A stretch of 64,000 bases of DNA. Origin: Novosphingobium malaysiense. Lineage in GTDB: Bacteria > Pseudomonadota > Alphaproteobacteria > Sphingomonadales > Sphingomonadaceae. A program made the translations under genes and the position numbers. Where the stretch lies: assembly GCF_000802225.1 (NCBI RefSeq), contig NZ_JTDI01000003.1:248001-312000 (forward strand), written 5' to 3'. Under the pieces are notes generated by a model. The model was not told the origin of the DNA. It was given only the letters and a program-made list of their open reading frames with translations, and searched no databases. Of the stretch, positions 36,205-45,417 are shown in pieces. Position 1 is the first letter of the stretch, and every line of letters begins with the position of its first letter.

Positions 36205-36513
36205 GGGATGTCTCCTTTCCAACTCCTTTATGCGGTCTCGTGAGAGAAGGCGGGGCTGGCCCAACAAGGGGTTCCCGACTTCTCTCTTTCAACCACGCTT
36301 AACCTGGAAATGCGCAGCAATGGCCCGCGGTGCCTGTTCGCCGCCCTGGTTGCCACGGGGCGTGGCGGACATCTGACGAGTAGTTGCCGAACGCCGCGAA
36401 CATTACGACAAATGCACGAACCCAGAAAAAGTGACCGCCACGGCACCTCTGTGCTTGCCGCACGTTTCTGCTGCGAGGGACCTGTCAGCACGGTCGCAAA
36501 ATTGGAGCAGTTC
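36205..36513. other. 309-bp gap with possible N-terminal extension of the PerM-like gene
   Basis: Holds upstream signals of the 77-residue gene on the minus strand. The frame of the PerM-like gene is open from 36310 with an ATG at 36412, but the text there does not resemble the family. No separate gene seen. Confidence 0.4.
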
Positions 36514-37575
36514 ATGCCGAATACGGGCCGGGAGGATAGCAAGCATCGCCTTTTTGTCGAAAGGCTGATGATCATCGTCGTGTTTGGGGTGATCGTGGCG
36601 GTGCTTTGGCACATCAGGTCGCTGATTGTCGTGGTCACGGGCGCGGTCGTCCTTGCGGTGTTGCTACGCGCTATTGCCGACCCGATCAGCGAGCATACCC
36701 GCCTGGGAACGAGACTCTCCACGGCGGCAGCGGTTTTGATCGTCGCTGGTGTCATAGGATGCGCAGGCTGGCTGTTCGGATCGACGATGGCGGATCAGTT
36801 TGCGCACCTGAGTTCAACCATACCCACCTCGTGGGAAGAAATTCGCACCCTTGCCGATGCGGTCCCGTTCGGACCTCAGATGCTGGCATCGATGGAAAGC
36901 GGCGTCGATATTCCCAAGCTGCTGCCGCAGATCTTCAACATGGTGGGAAATGCGGCAACGACCTTGTTGCTGATCCTGTTCGGTGCCGTGTTCTTCGCAG
37001 CCCAGCCCTCGCTGTACACGCGCGGTGTCGTCAAGCTGGTACCGCCTGACCGGCGAACACTGGTATCGCAGTCCTTGCAGGATTCGGGAAGGGCATTGCG
37101 GCTCTGGCTGCTCGGCCAATTGATTTCCATGATCGTCGTGGGCGTGCTGACCGGCGTCGGGCTGTGGATTGCGGGCGTGCCGTCGGCAATGGCTCTCGGA
37201 TTTATCGCGGGGCTCACTGAAGGCATTCCCTATCTGGGACCGATAATCGGTTCGATACCCGGCATTCTGCTGGCGCTCATGCAAGGACCCGAAACGGCAC
37301 TCTGGGCGCTGTTGGTCTACGTCGCCGTGCAACAGATAGAGGGTAATACGCTGGTCCCTATCCTTCATCGAGAATTCGTGAGCCTTCCTCCCGCGCTCAC
37401 CCTTTTCTGGATTATCGCTGCAGGGCTGATCTTCGGCATCGTCGGGATCATCTTCGCAACGCCGCTGCTGGTTGTACTCTACGTCATGGTAAAGCGTCTC
37501 TACGTCCGCGAAGCGCTCGATACCGAAACCTCGCTTCCAGGTGAACCGGAAGACGAGAGGGAGGGCGAAGGGTAG
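36514..37575 (+). CDS. AI-2E/PerM family transporter
   Basis: 353-residue membrane protein with about 8 segments. The text WLLGQLISMIVVGVLTGVGLWIAG, ALGFIAGLTEGIPYLGPIIGSIP and QQIEGNTLVPILH is diagnostic of the family, whose members export autoinducer-2 or act as sodium/proton antiporters. ATG 36514 follows TTGGAG. The gene ends two bases before the topoisomerase IB start, so the two form an operon. Confidence 0.9.
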   Translation: MPNTGREDSKHRLFVERLMIIVVFGVIVAVLWHIRSLIVVVTGAVVLAVLLRAIADPISEHTRLGTRLSTAAAVLIVAGVIGCAGWLFGSTMADQFAHLSSTIPTSWEEIRTLADAVPFGPQMLASMESGVDIPKLLPQIFNMVGNAATTLLLILFGAVFFAAQPSLYTRGVVKLVPPDRRTLVSQSLQDSGRALRLWLLGQLISMIVVGVLTGVGLWIAGVPSAMALGFIAGLTEGIPYLGPIIGSIPGILLALMQGPETALWALLVYVAVQQIEGNTLVPILHREFVSLPPALTLFWIIAAGLIFGIVGIIFATPLLVVLYVMVKRLYVREALDTETSLPGEPEDEREGEG

Positions 37576-37577
37576 CG

Positions 37578-38573
37578 ATGCGCTACGCCGACACGGACGC
37601 GCCCGCCATCACGAGGCGCAAGCATTGCGACGCATGGATTTACCTCGATGCGGAAGGCCGGCGGATCAGCGATCCTGACGAGATCGAGAGGCTGGACGCT
37701 ATCGGCCTGCCTCCCGCCTATACAGACTGCTGGTTCGCCAGCGATCCGGACACGCACATCCAAGCGACCGGCATCGATGCAAGGGGGCGCAAGCAGTACG
37801 TCTATCACCCCGATTATGTGGCACAGCGCGACGCCCGCAAGTTCGGGGGTTGCGCCGGCTTCGGTCGACTGCTGCCGCGGATACGAAAGCGCGTGGATGA
37901 AGATCTGGCGAAACGGACTCTCATCCGGGAACGGGCGGTTGCATCCATAGTCCGGCTGCTGGACAGTGGCCGGATACGCGTCGGTAGCGAGGCCTATGCG
38001 CGCTCTAACCGAAGCTTCGGTGCGACGACGCTGCGCCAGCGCCATGCGCAGATCAGGAGGAACCGGGTCGATCTGCGTTTCCGGGCAAAGTCGGGGCGAT
38101 TATGCGAGATGAGTGTGACCGATCGCGGGTTGCTGCGCTTCGTCAAGCAGGTGCAGGATCTGCCCGGGCAGCACCTTTTCCAGTACCGTGACAATGCGGG
38201 CGAGTTTCATCCGGTCAATTCTGCCGACGTGAACGATTACATTCACGAGACGATGGGCGAAGCATACACCGCCAAGGACTTTCGCACCTGGCGGGCAAGC
38301 GTTCTGGCATTTGAGTGGCTGACCCGGAGTGAAGGGCACCGAACCTTGCGCGAAATGCTGGCACATGTTGCCGAACATCTTGGCAATACGCCGGCGGTCG
38401 CACGCAAGTCCTACGTCCATCCGGACCTGATAGAGATGGTTCGCAGCGGCGACCTTGCGGAAATTCCCGATACGCTTCCGCGCCGCACCAAGTGGCTTGC
38501 CCGTGCGGAGCGGGGGTTGATCGATCTGCTGCAGGAGGAGAGCTGTTCAGGCGCCAAAGATAGCGCGTCCTAG
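37578..38573 (+). CDS. DNA topoisomerase IB
   Basis: 331-residue poxvirus-type topoisomerase. The catalytic tyrosine is Y279 in ARKSYVHP, with the arginine helix DFRTWRAS (about 235-241) and VGSEAYARSNRSFGATTLRQRH as the core lysine/arginine region. Bacterial members relax supercoils ATP-independently. Its TAG shares CTAG with the stop of the convergent cytochrome gene. Confidence 0.93.
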   Translation: MRYADTDAPAITRRKHCDAWIYLDAEGRRISDPDEIERLDAIGLPPAYTDCWFASDPDTHIQATGIDARGRKQYVYHPDYVAQRDARKFGGCAGFGRLLPRIRKRVDEDLAKRTLIRERAVASIVRLLDSGRIRVGSEAYARSNRSFGATTLRQRHAQIRRNRVDLRFRAKSGRLCEMSVTDRGLLRFVKQVQDLPGQHLFQYRDNAGEFHPVNSADVNDYIHETMGEAYTAKDFRTWRASVLAFEWLTRSEGHRTLREMLAHVAEHLGNTPAVARKSYVHPDLIEMVRSGDLAEIPDTLPRRTKWLARAERGLIDLLQEESCSGAKDSAS

Positions 38574-39643
38574 GGTTGAGGTCGGGCGTTGGCAGGCTGC
38601 TCGCCTCCGGCCTCGGACAGGGCCCTGGCAAGGCCCCGGATCTCTTTCTCGGGAATGCGGCGGGCGATGACGGGCATCGGTAGTTGCGTCTTGTGCGCAT
38701 CGATCACCGTCTCTTCTCCACGCCAGGACCGAAGGCGGTTCTCAAGATAGGTGGCGTGCTGCCCGGCGATCAGCGGTTTCGGCTTTCCCGGGGCGTGGCA
38801 GCGCGTGCAGGCTGGCAATTGTCTTTCGCGGATACCTTCGAACAGGATCGGATCGGTATGGGGCAGGGGTTTGTCTTCGAGTCCCGGCATTGTCGCAAAG
38901 TGCTCGGCCAGAGCCGCCATCTCGGATTCCGAAAGCGGCGCGGCGGCAACCTGCATCGGTCCGCTTGCCCGTTTGCCCGAGGCATAGTCGCGCAAGGCGT
39001 CGCGAAGGTAGGATGCCTTCTGGCCGGCAAGGATCGGAATATCGCCCTGCTTCCGGCCCAGGCCGTCCGCTCCGTGGCATCCTGTGCAGCTTTCAAGAAG
39101 GCCCGCGCGCAATTGCGACGGCGCCTGTCGGGCGGATACGTGCGTCAGCGCCTCGTACTGTCGTGGCGTCATCCCGGGCAGCCGGCGCAGGAACCCGACC
39201 ATACGCCGGATCTCGTCGGGTCGTTCCTGCGTCGGCCAAGCCGGCATACCCGTGTATTTGACGCCGTGCTGAACGATCCAGAACAGTTCGGCATCGTCAT
39301 AATGGTGCACGGTTTCGGCAAGGTCGGGTGCGGGCGGCGTGGCTGCCTGCATCTGCGGCGAGGGCGGCTGGCCGGGCGCGCCGTGGCAGACCTGGCATGC
39401 CTGTCTGAAGTGGCCGGCGGCGCTGACGAGTCCATCGTCTTCGCGCACCTTGTCGGGGGTCCCGAAGGTCGAATAGGTGCGCACCGAATTTTGCATCGTC
39501 CAGTGCAGGAACCATTCCGTGATCTTCCAGTGGCCGGATGACGCCGAGATCTGGAAAAGCCCGGACCAGGCAAACAGCAGGCCTGCGAGCGCCAGAGTCA
39601 GAATTGTCACGAGCACGCGTTTCCAGGTGATGCGAACGGTCAT
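38570..39643 (-). CDS. Membrane-anchored triheme cytochrome c
   Basis: 357-residue protein with one N-terminal membrane anchor (residues 10-28) and three CxxCH motifs: CQVCH (83-87), CTGCH (186-190) and CTRCH (279-283). The second and third units resemble each other (ILAGQKASYLRDALRDY and LIAGQHATYLENRLRSW), as in dihaem cytochrome c4, while the first is a separate monohaem domain. It is the last gene of the oxidase operon and overlaps the CtaG-like gene by ATGA. Likely delivers electrons from the bc1 complex or a dehydrogenase to the oxidase. Confidence 0.92.
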   Translation of the reverse strand: MTVRITWKRVLVTILTLALAGLLFAWSGLFQISASSGHWKITEWFLHWTMQNSVRTYSTFGTPDKVREDDGLVSAAGHFRQACQVCHGAPGQPPSPQMQAATPPAPDLAETVHHYDDAELFWIVQHGVKYTGMPAWPTQERPDEIRRMVGFLRRLPGMTPRQYEALTHVSARQAPSQLRAGLLESCTGCHGADGLGRKQGDIPILAGQKASYLRDALRDYASGKRASGPMQVAAAPLSESEMAALAEHFATMPGLEDKPLPHTDPILFEGIRERQLPACTRCHAPGKPKPLIAGQHATYLENRLRSWRGEETVIDAHKTQLPMPVIARRIPEKEIRGLARALSEAGGEQPANARPQP

Positions 39644-40239
39644 GTCGCATCCTCGCCGTCGGTGGTGAGCAGCCCGCTCAGCAGGGCCAGGCCACCAGCC
39701 AGATAGCTGATCGCGCCGATGGCAAGCATTACCGCGCCGCCCAGTTGCTGGTCGATCACGGGGTCGAGCCCGAACGGCGCGGCGTGTGGTTGCGCCATCG
39801 GATAAAGAGGCCGGGGAGAGAGGCCGACGAGAACGCCGAGCAGGGTCATGTGCATCGATGTGAGCAGCAGCGCGCCAATGCCGGATGCCCGATGGACATT
39901 CCCGAGCGCAGCGCTCCAGAGCAGCCATCCGGCCACGAGGAAGCAGGCCTGTTCAACCAAGGCCACGCTCGTGAAGGTGGCGCTGGCGCGGCGCAAGGCG
40001 GGCAGGTGCCACCCCCAGACAGTGGCCAGTTCCAGCAGCATCATCGCCATCGGCGTGACCCGCTGCGGCCAGCGTGCGGCCGGATCCAGCATGCTGCCGC
40101 GCAGCCCCACGGCCACCAACGGCGCAGCCACCGCCACGGATAGCATGTGGGCGGTCATGTGCCCGGTCATGCCGAACCGGGACACCCCCCAGGCAAGTGG
40201 GATCAAGGCGAGGCCGAGGGGAAGCGCTACCTGTTTCAC
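39640..40239 (-). CDS. CtaG-type cytochrome c oxidase assembly protein (caa3 type)
   Basis: 199-residue membrane protein with 5-6 segments and conserved histidines: MTGHMTAHMLSVAVAAP, VWGWHLPAL and TSMHMTLLGVLVGLSPRPLY. This is the CtaG_Caa3 family, thought to help copper insertion into caa3 oxidases. I choose GTG 40239, which overlaps the upstream stop (GTGA); a TTG at 40245 is the alternative. Confidence 0.9.
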   Translation of the reverse strand: MKQVALPLGLALIPLAWGVSRFGMTGHMTAHMLSVAVAAPLVAVGLRGSMLDPAARWPQRVTPMAMMLLELATVWGWHLPALRRASATFTSVALVEQACFLVAGWLLWSAALGNVHRASGIGALLLTSMHMTLLGVLVGLSPRPLYPMAQPHAAPFGLDPVIDQQLGGAVMLAIGAISYLAGGLALLSGLLTTDGEDAT

Positions 40240-40631
40240 TGGCAATCCCCGATGAAAATCACCGGCAGGGCCGTGAACACCACGCCGACGAAGCTCAGAC
40301 CGGCCAGCAGCAGCGTCGCCTTACCAAGGAAACGCAGGCGGTCGACTTCGGTACTGTCTTCGTGAGGGGGCGGATCGCCAGGCGTCCGCTCCTTGTGCCA
40401 GGCAAGCCAGCCCGAAAACAGGATCACGAGCAGAGCCATGACCGTCCCCCCGACAAACAGCACCGGGAACGTCGCAAACCGCCCTGTCTTGGCGCAGGAG
40501 ATCGCCGCCCAAAGGTAGGAGAACAGGAAATGGGCCGCCCAGGCCGTAGGCGGGATGATCAGCGTCCAGAGCGTGATGCGCAGCTGCTGGTGCCACTTGC
40601 GGTGCTGCTCGGATCTCTCGGGGTCGCTCAT
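40236..40631 (-). CDS. 131-residue membrane protein of the oxidase operon
   Basis: Three predicted membrane segments (about 17-40, 58-78 and 102-124), a conserved-looking SYLWAAISCAKTG and no cofactor motif. It lies between the subunit I-III gene and ctaG, coupled by 4-base overlaps to both, so it is probably a small subunit or assembly factor of this oxidase. Family not recognised. Confidence 0.7.
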   Translation of the reverse strand: MSDPERSEQHRKWHQQLRITLWTLIIPPTAWAAHFLFSYLWAAISCAKTGRFATFPVLFVGGTVMALLVILFSGWLAWHKERTPGDPPPHEDSTEVDRLRFLGKATLLLAGLSFVGVVFTALPVIFIGDCQ

Positions 40632-43150
40632 GTCGCCTCCGGAAACAGACCGATGGTGAGATAGGTGACGAGCGTGGTCAGCGCGAAGAAGTGCATGAAA
40701 ACCGTGACGTTGCGAAGATCGGCGTCATAGGCGGGCGTGCAGCGACCGGCGAAGCTGCGGGCGAGCACATAGGCGAGCATGATAGCCGCCACTGCGGCGT
40801 GTGCGGCCGTCCAGCCCGCCAGCGTCCAGACGATGGCCGGATAGCTGTGGAGCGAAGGGTTCATGCCGGAAAGCCAGGGGCCGGCAAGGCCCGCCGCTGC
40901 GCTTGCGAGAGAAGCGACGAGGCTCGCTGCCAGCATTGCCCTGGCCAGCGCCACGCCGCCGCGGGCGTGGACTTCGCGCCCCCCCACAGTAAACACCCAT
41001 CCGACCAACCCCACGACGAGGGCGAGCATGGGCCAGAAAACGCCCGGCGCATGGGCAAGTTCGTCGGGCGGAAAGTCGGCGTGCCGGGTCCAGAAGAAGT
41101 AATATCCGAAAACAAGGCCGGAAAAGGCGGTGGCATCTGCCATCATGGTGATGAACATGGCCCACCAGCCCGGAGACGAGGAGCCGGATATGTACAGGGG
41201 CAATTCCAATCCGTGCCCGATCGGCTTGGAGGGCCGTTCCGGAATTTCCGCCGTGCCGGTCCATACCCACCACATCACCATCGCCAAGGTGAGCAGCCCC
41301 GAGACGAGGGCTGGCCAGTAGAGGTGGTATGTCGTGAAGATGAAAACGCCGCCCAGAGCGAAGGCCGTCAGCATGGGCTTCCACGACGGGGTGCCCAGCC
41401 GCACTACCGAGATCGGGCGGGCATCGAGCACCGTGGTGATGATCGTCTCGCGCCGGCCTTCCTCTGCATCGGGGAGGAAATAGCGGCCTTCATCCACCTT
41501 GCGCATGAAATCGGGCTGATCCCAGATCGGGTACCGGCTTTCAATAAGCGGGATAGAGCGGATTCCCCAGTGCTCGTCGTGCGGATAGGCCAGCCACTCC
41601 AGGGTGCCGGCGTGCCAGGGATTGCGCTCGGCAAAGGGGCGCCAGGGGGAACGCGCGAGATCGACGCAGATTATCGCCACCCCGCTCGCGAATATGAATG
41701 CGCCGATCGTGGAGGCGAGGTTGAGGCTGCCCAGGCCGAGTTCCGCCGGATAGGTGAATACCCGGCGCGGCATGCCCTCCAGACCGGATAGGTGCATCGG
41801 GAAGAAGCAGAGATTCACGCCCACGAAGAGAAACCAGAAGGCAATGCGCCCAAGCCGGTCGGATAGCTTCTTTCCGGTGATCAGCGGCCAGTAGTAGTAG
41901 AGCCCGGCGAAAAGCGGCAGCAGTGTCCCTCCAATCAGTACGTAGTGCAGGTGAGCCACTACGAAGTATGTATCGTGCGCCTGCCAGTCGAAGGGGGCGA
42001 CGGCGACCATGACGCCCGTGAGCCCGCCGATCACAAAGACCGCCAGACTGCCGCTGGCGTAGAGCATCGGCGTCGACCAGGTGACGCGGCCTGCCCAGAT
42101 CGTTGCGATGAACACGAATATCTGCACGGCGGTCGGGATCGCGACCGCTTCAGAGGCGGCGGAGAAAAAGGCCAGGCTTATCTTGGGCAGGCCGGTGGCG
42201 AACATGTGGTGGACCCACAGGCCGAAGGACAGGAAGGCCGTGCCCACCGCCGCCAGGACGATCCATGGATAGCCCAGCACGTGGCGTCTCGCGAACGTGG
42301 GGACCAGCATCGCGAACAGGGCGATCGAGGGCAGGAAGACGATATAGACTTCCGGATGACCGAAAATCCAGAACAGGTGCTGCCACAGCAGCGGGTCGCC
42401 GCCGCGCGTCGCGTCGAAGAAAGGCCAGTCGAGCAGGCGCTCCATCTCGAACAGCAGGTCCCCGGCGATGAGTGGCGGAAAGGCGAACAGGATCATCACC
42501 GCCACCACGAGAATGTACCAGGCGTAGAGAGGCATGAGGTTGAGCCGCATGCCCGGTGGGCGGCATTTGAGAACGCCCACGATCAGTTCGACGGCGGCGG
42601 CTATGGACGAGACCTCGATGAAGGAGAGGCCCAGCATCCATATGTCGGCACCGAGGCCGGAAAGGTCGGTCCGGGTGGTCAGCGGGGGATACATGAACCA
42701 GCCGCCGTCCGGAGCCGCATCGAAGAAGATCGAGCCGGCCACGAAGATGCCCCCGAGCAGGAAGGACCAGTACCCGAAGGCCGACAGGCGGGGGAAAGGG
42801 AGGTCTCGCGCACCGAGAAGCTGCGGCAGCAGAATGATCGAGACCGCCTCGAACATGGGCACGGCGAAGAGGAACATCATCATCGAACCGTGCAGGGTGA
42901 AAAGCTGGTTGAAGGTCGAGGCATCGACCAGATCGTTCTCCGGCACCGCGAGCTGCGCACGCATGATCAGCGCCAGCACCCCGGCAAGCAGCATGAAGCC
43001 GAATGCCGTCAATGTGTACCAGGCGCCGACGGCGTCGTTGTTCGTGTCCGTCCACCTCAGGAAGAAGCCCTTGGGCGCGGCCCATGCGGCGCGAAGGCGC
43101 TCGTCCTGTGCTGCCCGGAGTTGAGGGTCGTCCTGCTCGTGGAAGCTCAT
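40628..43150 (-). CDS. Fused cytochrome c oxidase subunit I-III
   Basis: 840-residue fusion. Subunit I part (about 1-560): haem a ligand H87 (TLHGSMMM), CuB ligands H265 with the cross-linked tyrosine Y269 in FGHPEVY, H314-H315 (WVHHMF), and haem ligands H400/H402 (VVAHLHYV). E267 is the D-pathway glutamate of A-type oxidases. At the place of the K-pathway lysine (IPTGIKVF in A1 enzymes) the text is IPTAVQIF, with Q343. Subunit III part (about 640-840) has ADATAFSGLVFGYYFFW and the end NVTVFMHFFALTTLVTYL. It reduces oxygen to water and should pump protons. Confidence 0.94.
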   Translation of the reverse strand: MSFHEQDDPQLRAAQDERLRAAWAAPKGFFLRWTDTNNDAVGAWYTLTAFGFMLLAGVLALIMRAQLAVPENDLVDASTFNQLFTLHGSMMMFLFAVPMFEAVSIILLPQLLGARDLPFPRLSAFGYWSFLLGGIFVAGSIFFDAAPDGGWFMYPPLTTRTDLSGLGADIWMLGLSFIEVSSIAAAVELIVGVLKCRPPGMRLNLMPLYAWYILVVAVMILFAFPPLIAGDLLFEMERLLDWPFFDATRGGDPLLWQHLFWIFGHPEVYIVFLPSIALFAMLVPTFARRHVLGYPWIVLAAVGTAFLSFGLWVHHMFATGLPKISLAFFSAASEAVAIPTAVQIFVFIATIWAGRVTWSTPMLYASGSLAVFVIGGLTGVMVAVAPFDWQAHDTYFVVAHLHYVLIGGTLLPLFAGLYYYWPLITGKKLSDRLGRIAFWFLFVGVNLCFFPMHLSGLEGMPRRVFTYPAELGLGSLNLASTIGAFIFASGVAIICVDLARSPWRPFAERNPWHAGTLEWLAYPHDEHWGIRSIPLIESRYPIWDQPDFMRKVDEGRYFLPDAEEGRRETIITTVLDARPISVVRLGTPSWKPMLTAFALGGVFIFTTYHLYWPALVSGLLTLAMVMWWVWTGTAEIPERPSKPIGHGLELPLYISGSSSPGWWAMFITMMADATAFSGLVFGYYFFWTRHADFPPDELAHAPGVFWPMLALVVGLVGWVFTVGGREVHARGGVALARAMLAASLVASLASAAAGLAGPWLSGMNPSLHSYPAIVWTLAGWTAAHAAVAAIMLAYVLARSFAGRCTPAYDADLRNVTVFMHFFALTTLVTYLTIGLFPEAT

Positions 43151-44109
43151 TTCAGCTCCTTCAGCCAGGCCGCGATGGCGTGTGCCTCGTCTTCGGGCAT
43201 CATGGGGTAGGAGGGCATGCGGGCGCCCGGCTTGACGGCATCGGCATCGCGAATGAAGGTTGCTGTGTTGCCCGTGGTTGGTGGCAGCGTTCCGGCCCCG
43301 AGACTGGTGCGCGCACCGTAGCGGGAAAGGTCGGGGCCGATGCGGGCGTCGTGTTCAGTCCCCCGTACCGCATGGCAGGCATTGCAGCCGTAGTCTGCGA
43401 AGAGAGCGGCGCCGCGCGTGCGACCACGGGCTACTGCAGCGGGCGTTCGTGCTGCCACGAGCCACGCGTCGAACGCCGAAGGCTCCATGGCCACGACGTC
43501 GAAGGCCATCAAGGCATGGGATAGTCCGCAGAATTCAGCGCATACGCCGCGAAAACGTCCGGTCTTTTCGGCCTTGACGATGAGCCGGTTCGTGCGTCCC
43601 GGGATCATGTCCATCTTTCCGGCTAGTCCGGGTATCCAGAAGCTGTGGATCACGTCCTTGGCTGCCAGTTGGAACACGACAGGACGCCCCACCGGGATGC
43701 GCACTTCATTGGCCCCTATGAGCGGCTCGCCGCGGCCACTTTCGTATTGCACGCGCCACCAGAACTGTTCGCCATCGACGCGTATCGTGAGATCTCCCGG
43801 CTGGCTCGGCAGCGGGCGCATTTCGGGTAATGCAAAAAGAAGCAAGGCGGTGAGCACCACAGTGGGGAAGACGGCTCCCAGCCACAAGATCAATCGCATG
43901 CCCTGACGGTGATCGAGAGCATTTCCGGGTGAGTGCGCGGCCCGCCATGCCAGCGTACCGACAAGCACCGCTATAAGCAGCGCGCCGATGCCCAGCGTCA
44001 CGGTGAGCCAATAGGTGGAACGCGCTTCTTCGCCGAAGGGGGCAAGCGTGGACTGGTGGGCGTTGCACCCCGCCAGCAAGATCACCGATGTGCCCACCAA
44101 CTTACGCAA
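43147..44109 (-). CDS. Cytochrome c oxidase subunit II with fused cytochrome c domain
   Basis: 320-residue caa3-type subunit II. It has a lipoprotein signal (LLAGC, Cys15), two membrane segments (about 33-53 and 74-95) and a cupredoxin domain with complete CuA site H155, C190, E192, C194, H198, M201. A C-terminal monohaem domain follows (CNACH at 242-246, distal methionine in ARMPSYPMM). TTG 44109 is used as start because no ATG is in frame before the signal; GTG 44097 is possible. First gene of the oxidase operon. Confidence 0.93.
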   Translation of the reverse strand: MRKLVGTSVILLAGCNAHQSTLAPFGEEARSTYWLTVTLGIGALLIAVLVGTLAWRAAHSPGNALDHRQGMRLILWLGAVFPTVVLTALLLFALPEMRPLPSQPGDLTIRVDGEQFWWRVQYESGRGEPLIGANEVRIPVGRPVVFQLAAKDVIHSFWIPGLAGKMDMIPGRTNRLIVKAEKTGRFRGVCAEFCGLSHALMAFDVVAMEPSAFDAWLVAARTPAAVARGRTRGAALFADYGCNACHAVRGTEHDARIGPDLSRYGARTSLGAGTLPPTTGNTATFIRDADAVKPGARMPSYPMMPEDEAHAIAAWLKELK

Positions 44110-44240
44110 GAGTTACTGCCCCTGTGGCTGTCCCGGCCGCCAAGATGGCGGGCATCCCCAAAGGCAAACACGCGAGGAGGCTTCAGGTTCTCCACGAATT
44201 TAAAGGCAGTGCGTTATTCATTTTTCCCATCGGTTTCCTG

Positions 44241-44256
44241 CCTGCTCCAAAGCAGG
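44241..44256. repeat. Short perfect hairpin upstream of the metallopeptidase
   Basis: CCTGCT-CCAA-AGCAGG, a 6-bp stem with a 4-base loop followed by TTTG, in the 209-bp divergent region between the oxidase operon and the metallopeptidase gene. Confidence 0.35.
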
Positions 44257-44318
44257 TTTGGGGAACGCGGCACACCCTCCAGACGTTCGCATGTGCGAAA
44301 CTGCTGAACAGGACTGCC

Positions 44319-45395
44319 ATGCGCGCCTTCGCTTGTCCCAATTGCCATTCACCGATCCATTTTGAAGCCCGTCTCTGCCACTCCTGCAGGGCGACGCTGG
44401 GTTACGACCCCGCTATCGACGCGTTCCGCTTTCTGGCCGACGGCGCGACTGTCTGGCGCGATGCCCACGGCGGGATTTCGGACGTCGTGGTTTGTGCGAA
44501 CAACAATGACTTCAGGATCTGCAACTGGCTTGTGGACGTCGATGCGCCGACGCACATGTGTCGTGCATGCTGCCACAATCGCACCATTCCAGATCTCACC
44601 GACGCCAGCGTTCCGCAGCGCTGGGCCAAGGTGGAAGCGGCCAAGAGACGGCTAATCCACACCTTGATACGATTGGGCCTGCCGCTTGAGACCAAGGCGC
44701 AGGAGGCGCCGGGGCGGCAGGGGCTAGCCTTCGATTTTCTCCACGATCCAGCCGCGGAAACCATGGGCCAGACGCAGATCCTGACTGGTCACGATGGCGG
44801 AGTGATCACTCTCAACCTGATAGAAGCAGACGATGCCGAACGCGAACGAATGCGCGCCGCGATGGGCGAGCCGTATCGCACATTACTGGGTCACTTCCGT
44901 CATGAGGTAGGCCATCACTACTGGTCGCGACTGGTGCAGAACGATCAACAGGAACTCGAGGCGTTCCGTTCGGTGTTCGGCGATGAACGGAGGAACTACG
45001 AGGAAGCCTTGAGCGCCTACTATGCCGACAGCGGCAAGATCTGGACCGATGCCTACGTCAGCCATTATGCGACGTCGCACCCGTGGGAGGACTTTGCCGA
45101 GACCTGGGCGCACTACCTGCACATTGTGGACGTTCTGGCGACGGCGAACGCGCTCGATCTCTCGCTCGAGGTGCCGGACGCGGCGCAAGTGCAGGCGGTG
45201 GATCTCGCTTTCGATCCCTATCGTGCCAATGCCGCAAAGCTGGCCAGCCACATGGAGCCGCTGGCCTTCGCGATGAACGCGATGAACCGCAGCATGGGCA
45301 AGGACGATCTCTATCCCTTCGCGCTCTCCGATGCGATCGTCGTCAAGCTCGATTACATCGCGCGGCTCATCGGCAACAACCGGCTCGACGGATAG
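44319..45395 (+). CDS. Zinc-ribbon zinc metallopeptidase (Peptidase_Mx type)
   Basis: 358-residue protein. An N-terminal zinc ribbon (CPNC at 6-9 and CHSC at about 20-23) is followed by a further cysteine set (CRACCHN) and a metallopeptidase domain with HEVGH in GHFRHEVGHHYW and a downstream glutamate region (DFAETWAHYLH). This fits the family of putative zinc-binding metallopeptidases; no substrate is known. The ATG 44319 follows ACAGGACTGCC; the open frame upstream is not family-like. Confidence 0.88.
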   Translation: MRAFACPNCHSPIHFEARLCHSCRATLGYDPAIDAFRFLADGATVWRDAHGGISDVVVCANNNDFRICNWLVDVDAPTHMCRACCHNRTIPDLTDASVPQRWAKVEAAKRRLIHTLIRLGLPLETKAQEAPGRQGLAFDFLHDPAAETMGQTQILTGHDGGVITLNLIEADDAERERMRAAMGEPYRTLLGHFRHEVGHHYWSRLVQNDQQELEAFRSVFGDERRNYEEALSAYYADSGKIWTDAYVSHYATSHPWEDFAETWAHYLHIVDVLATANALDLSLEVPDAAQVQAVDLAFDPYRANAAKLASHMEPLAFAMNAMNRSMGKDDLYPFALSDAIVVKLDYIARLIGNNRLDG

Positions 45396-45417
45396 GGTCA
45401 GCCGTCAGGCGTCACCG

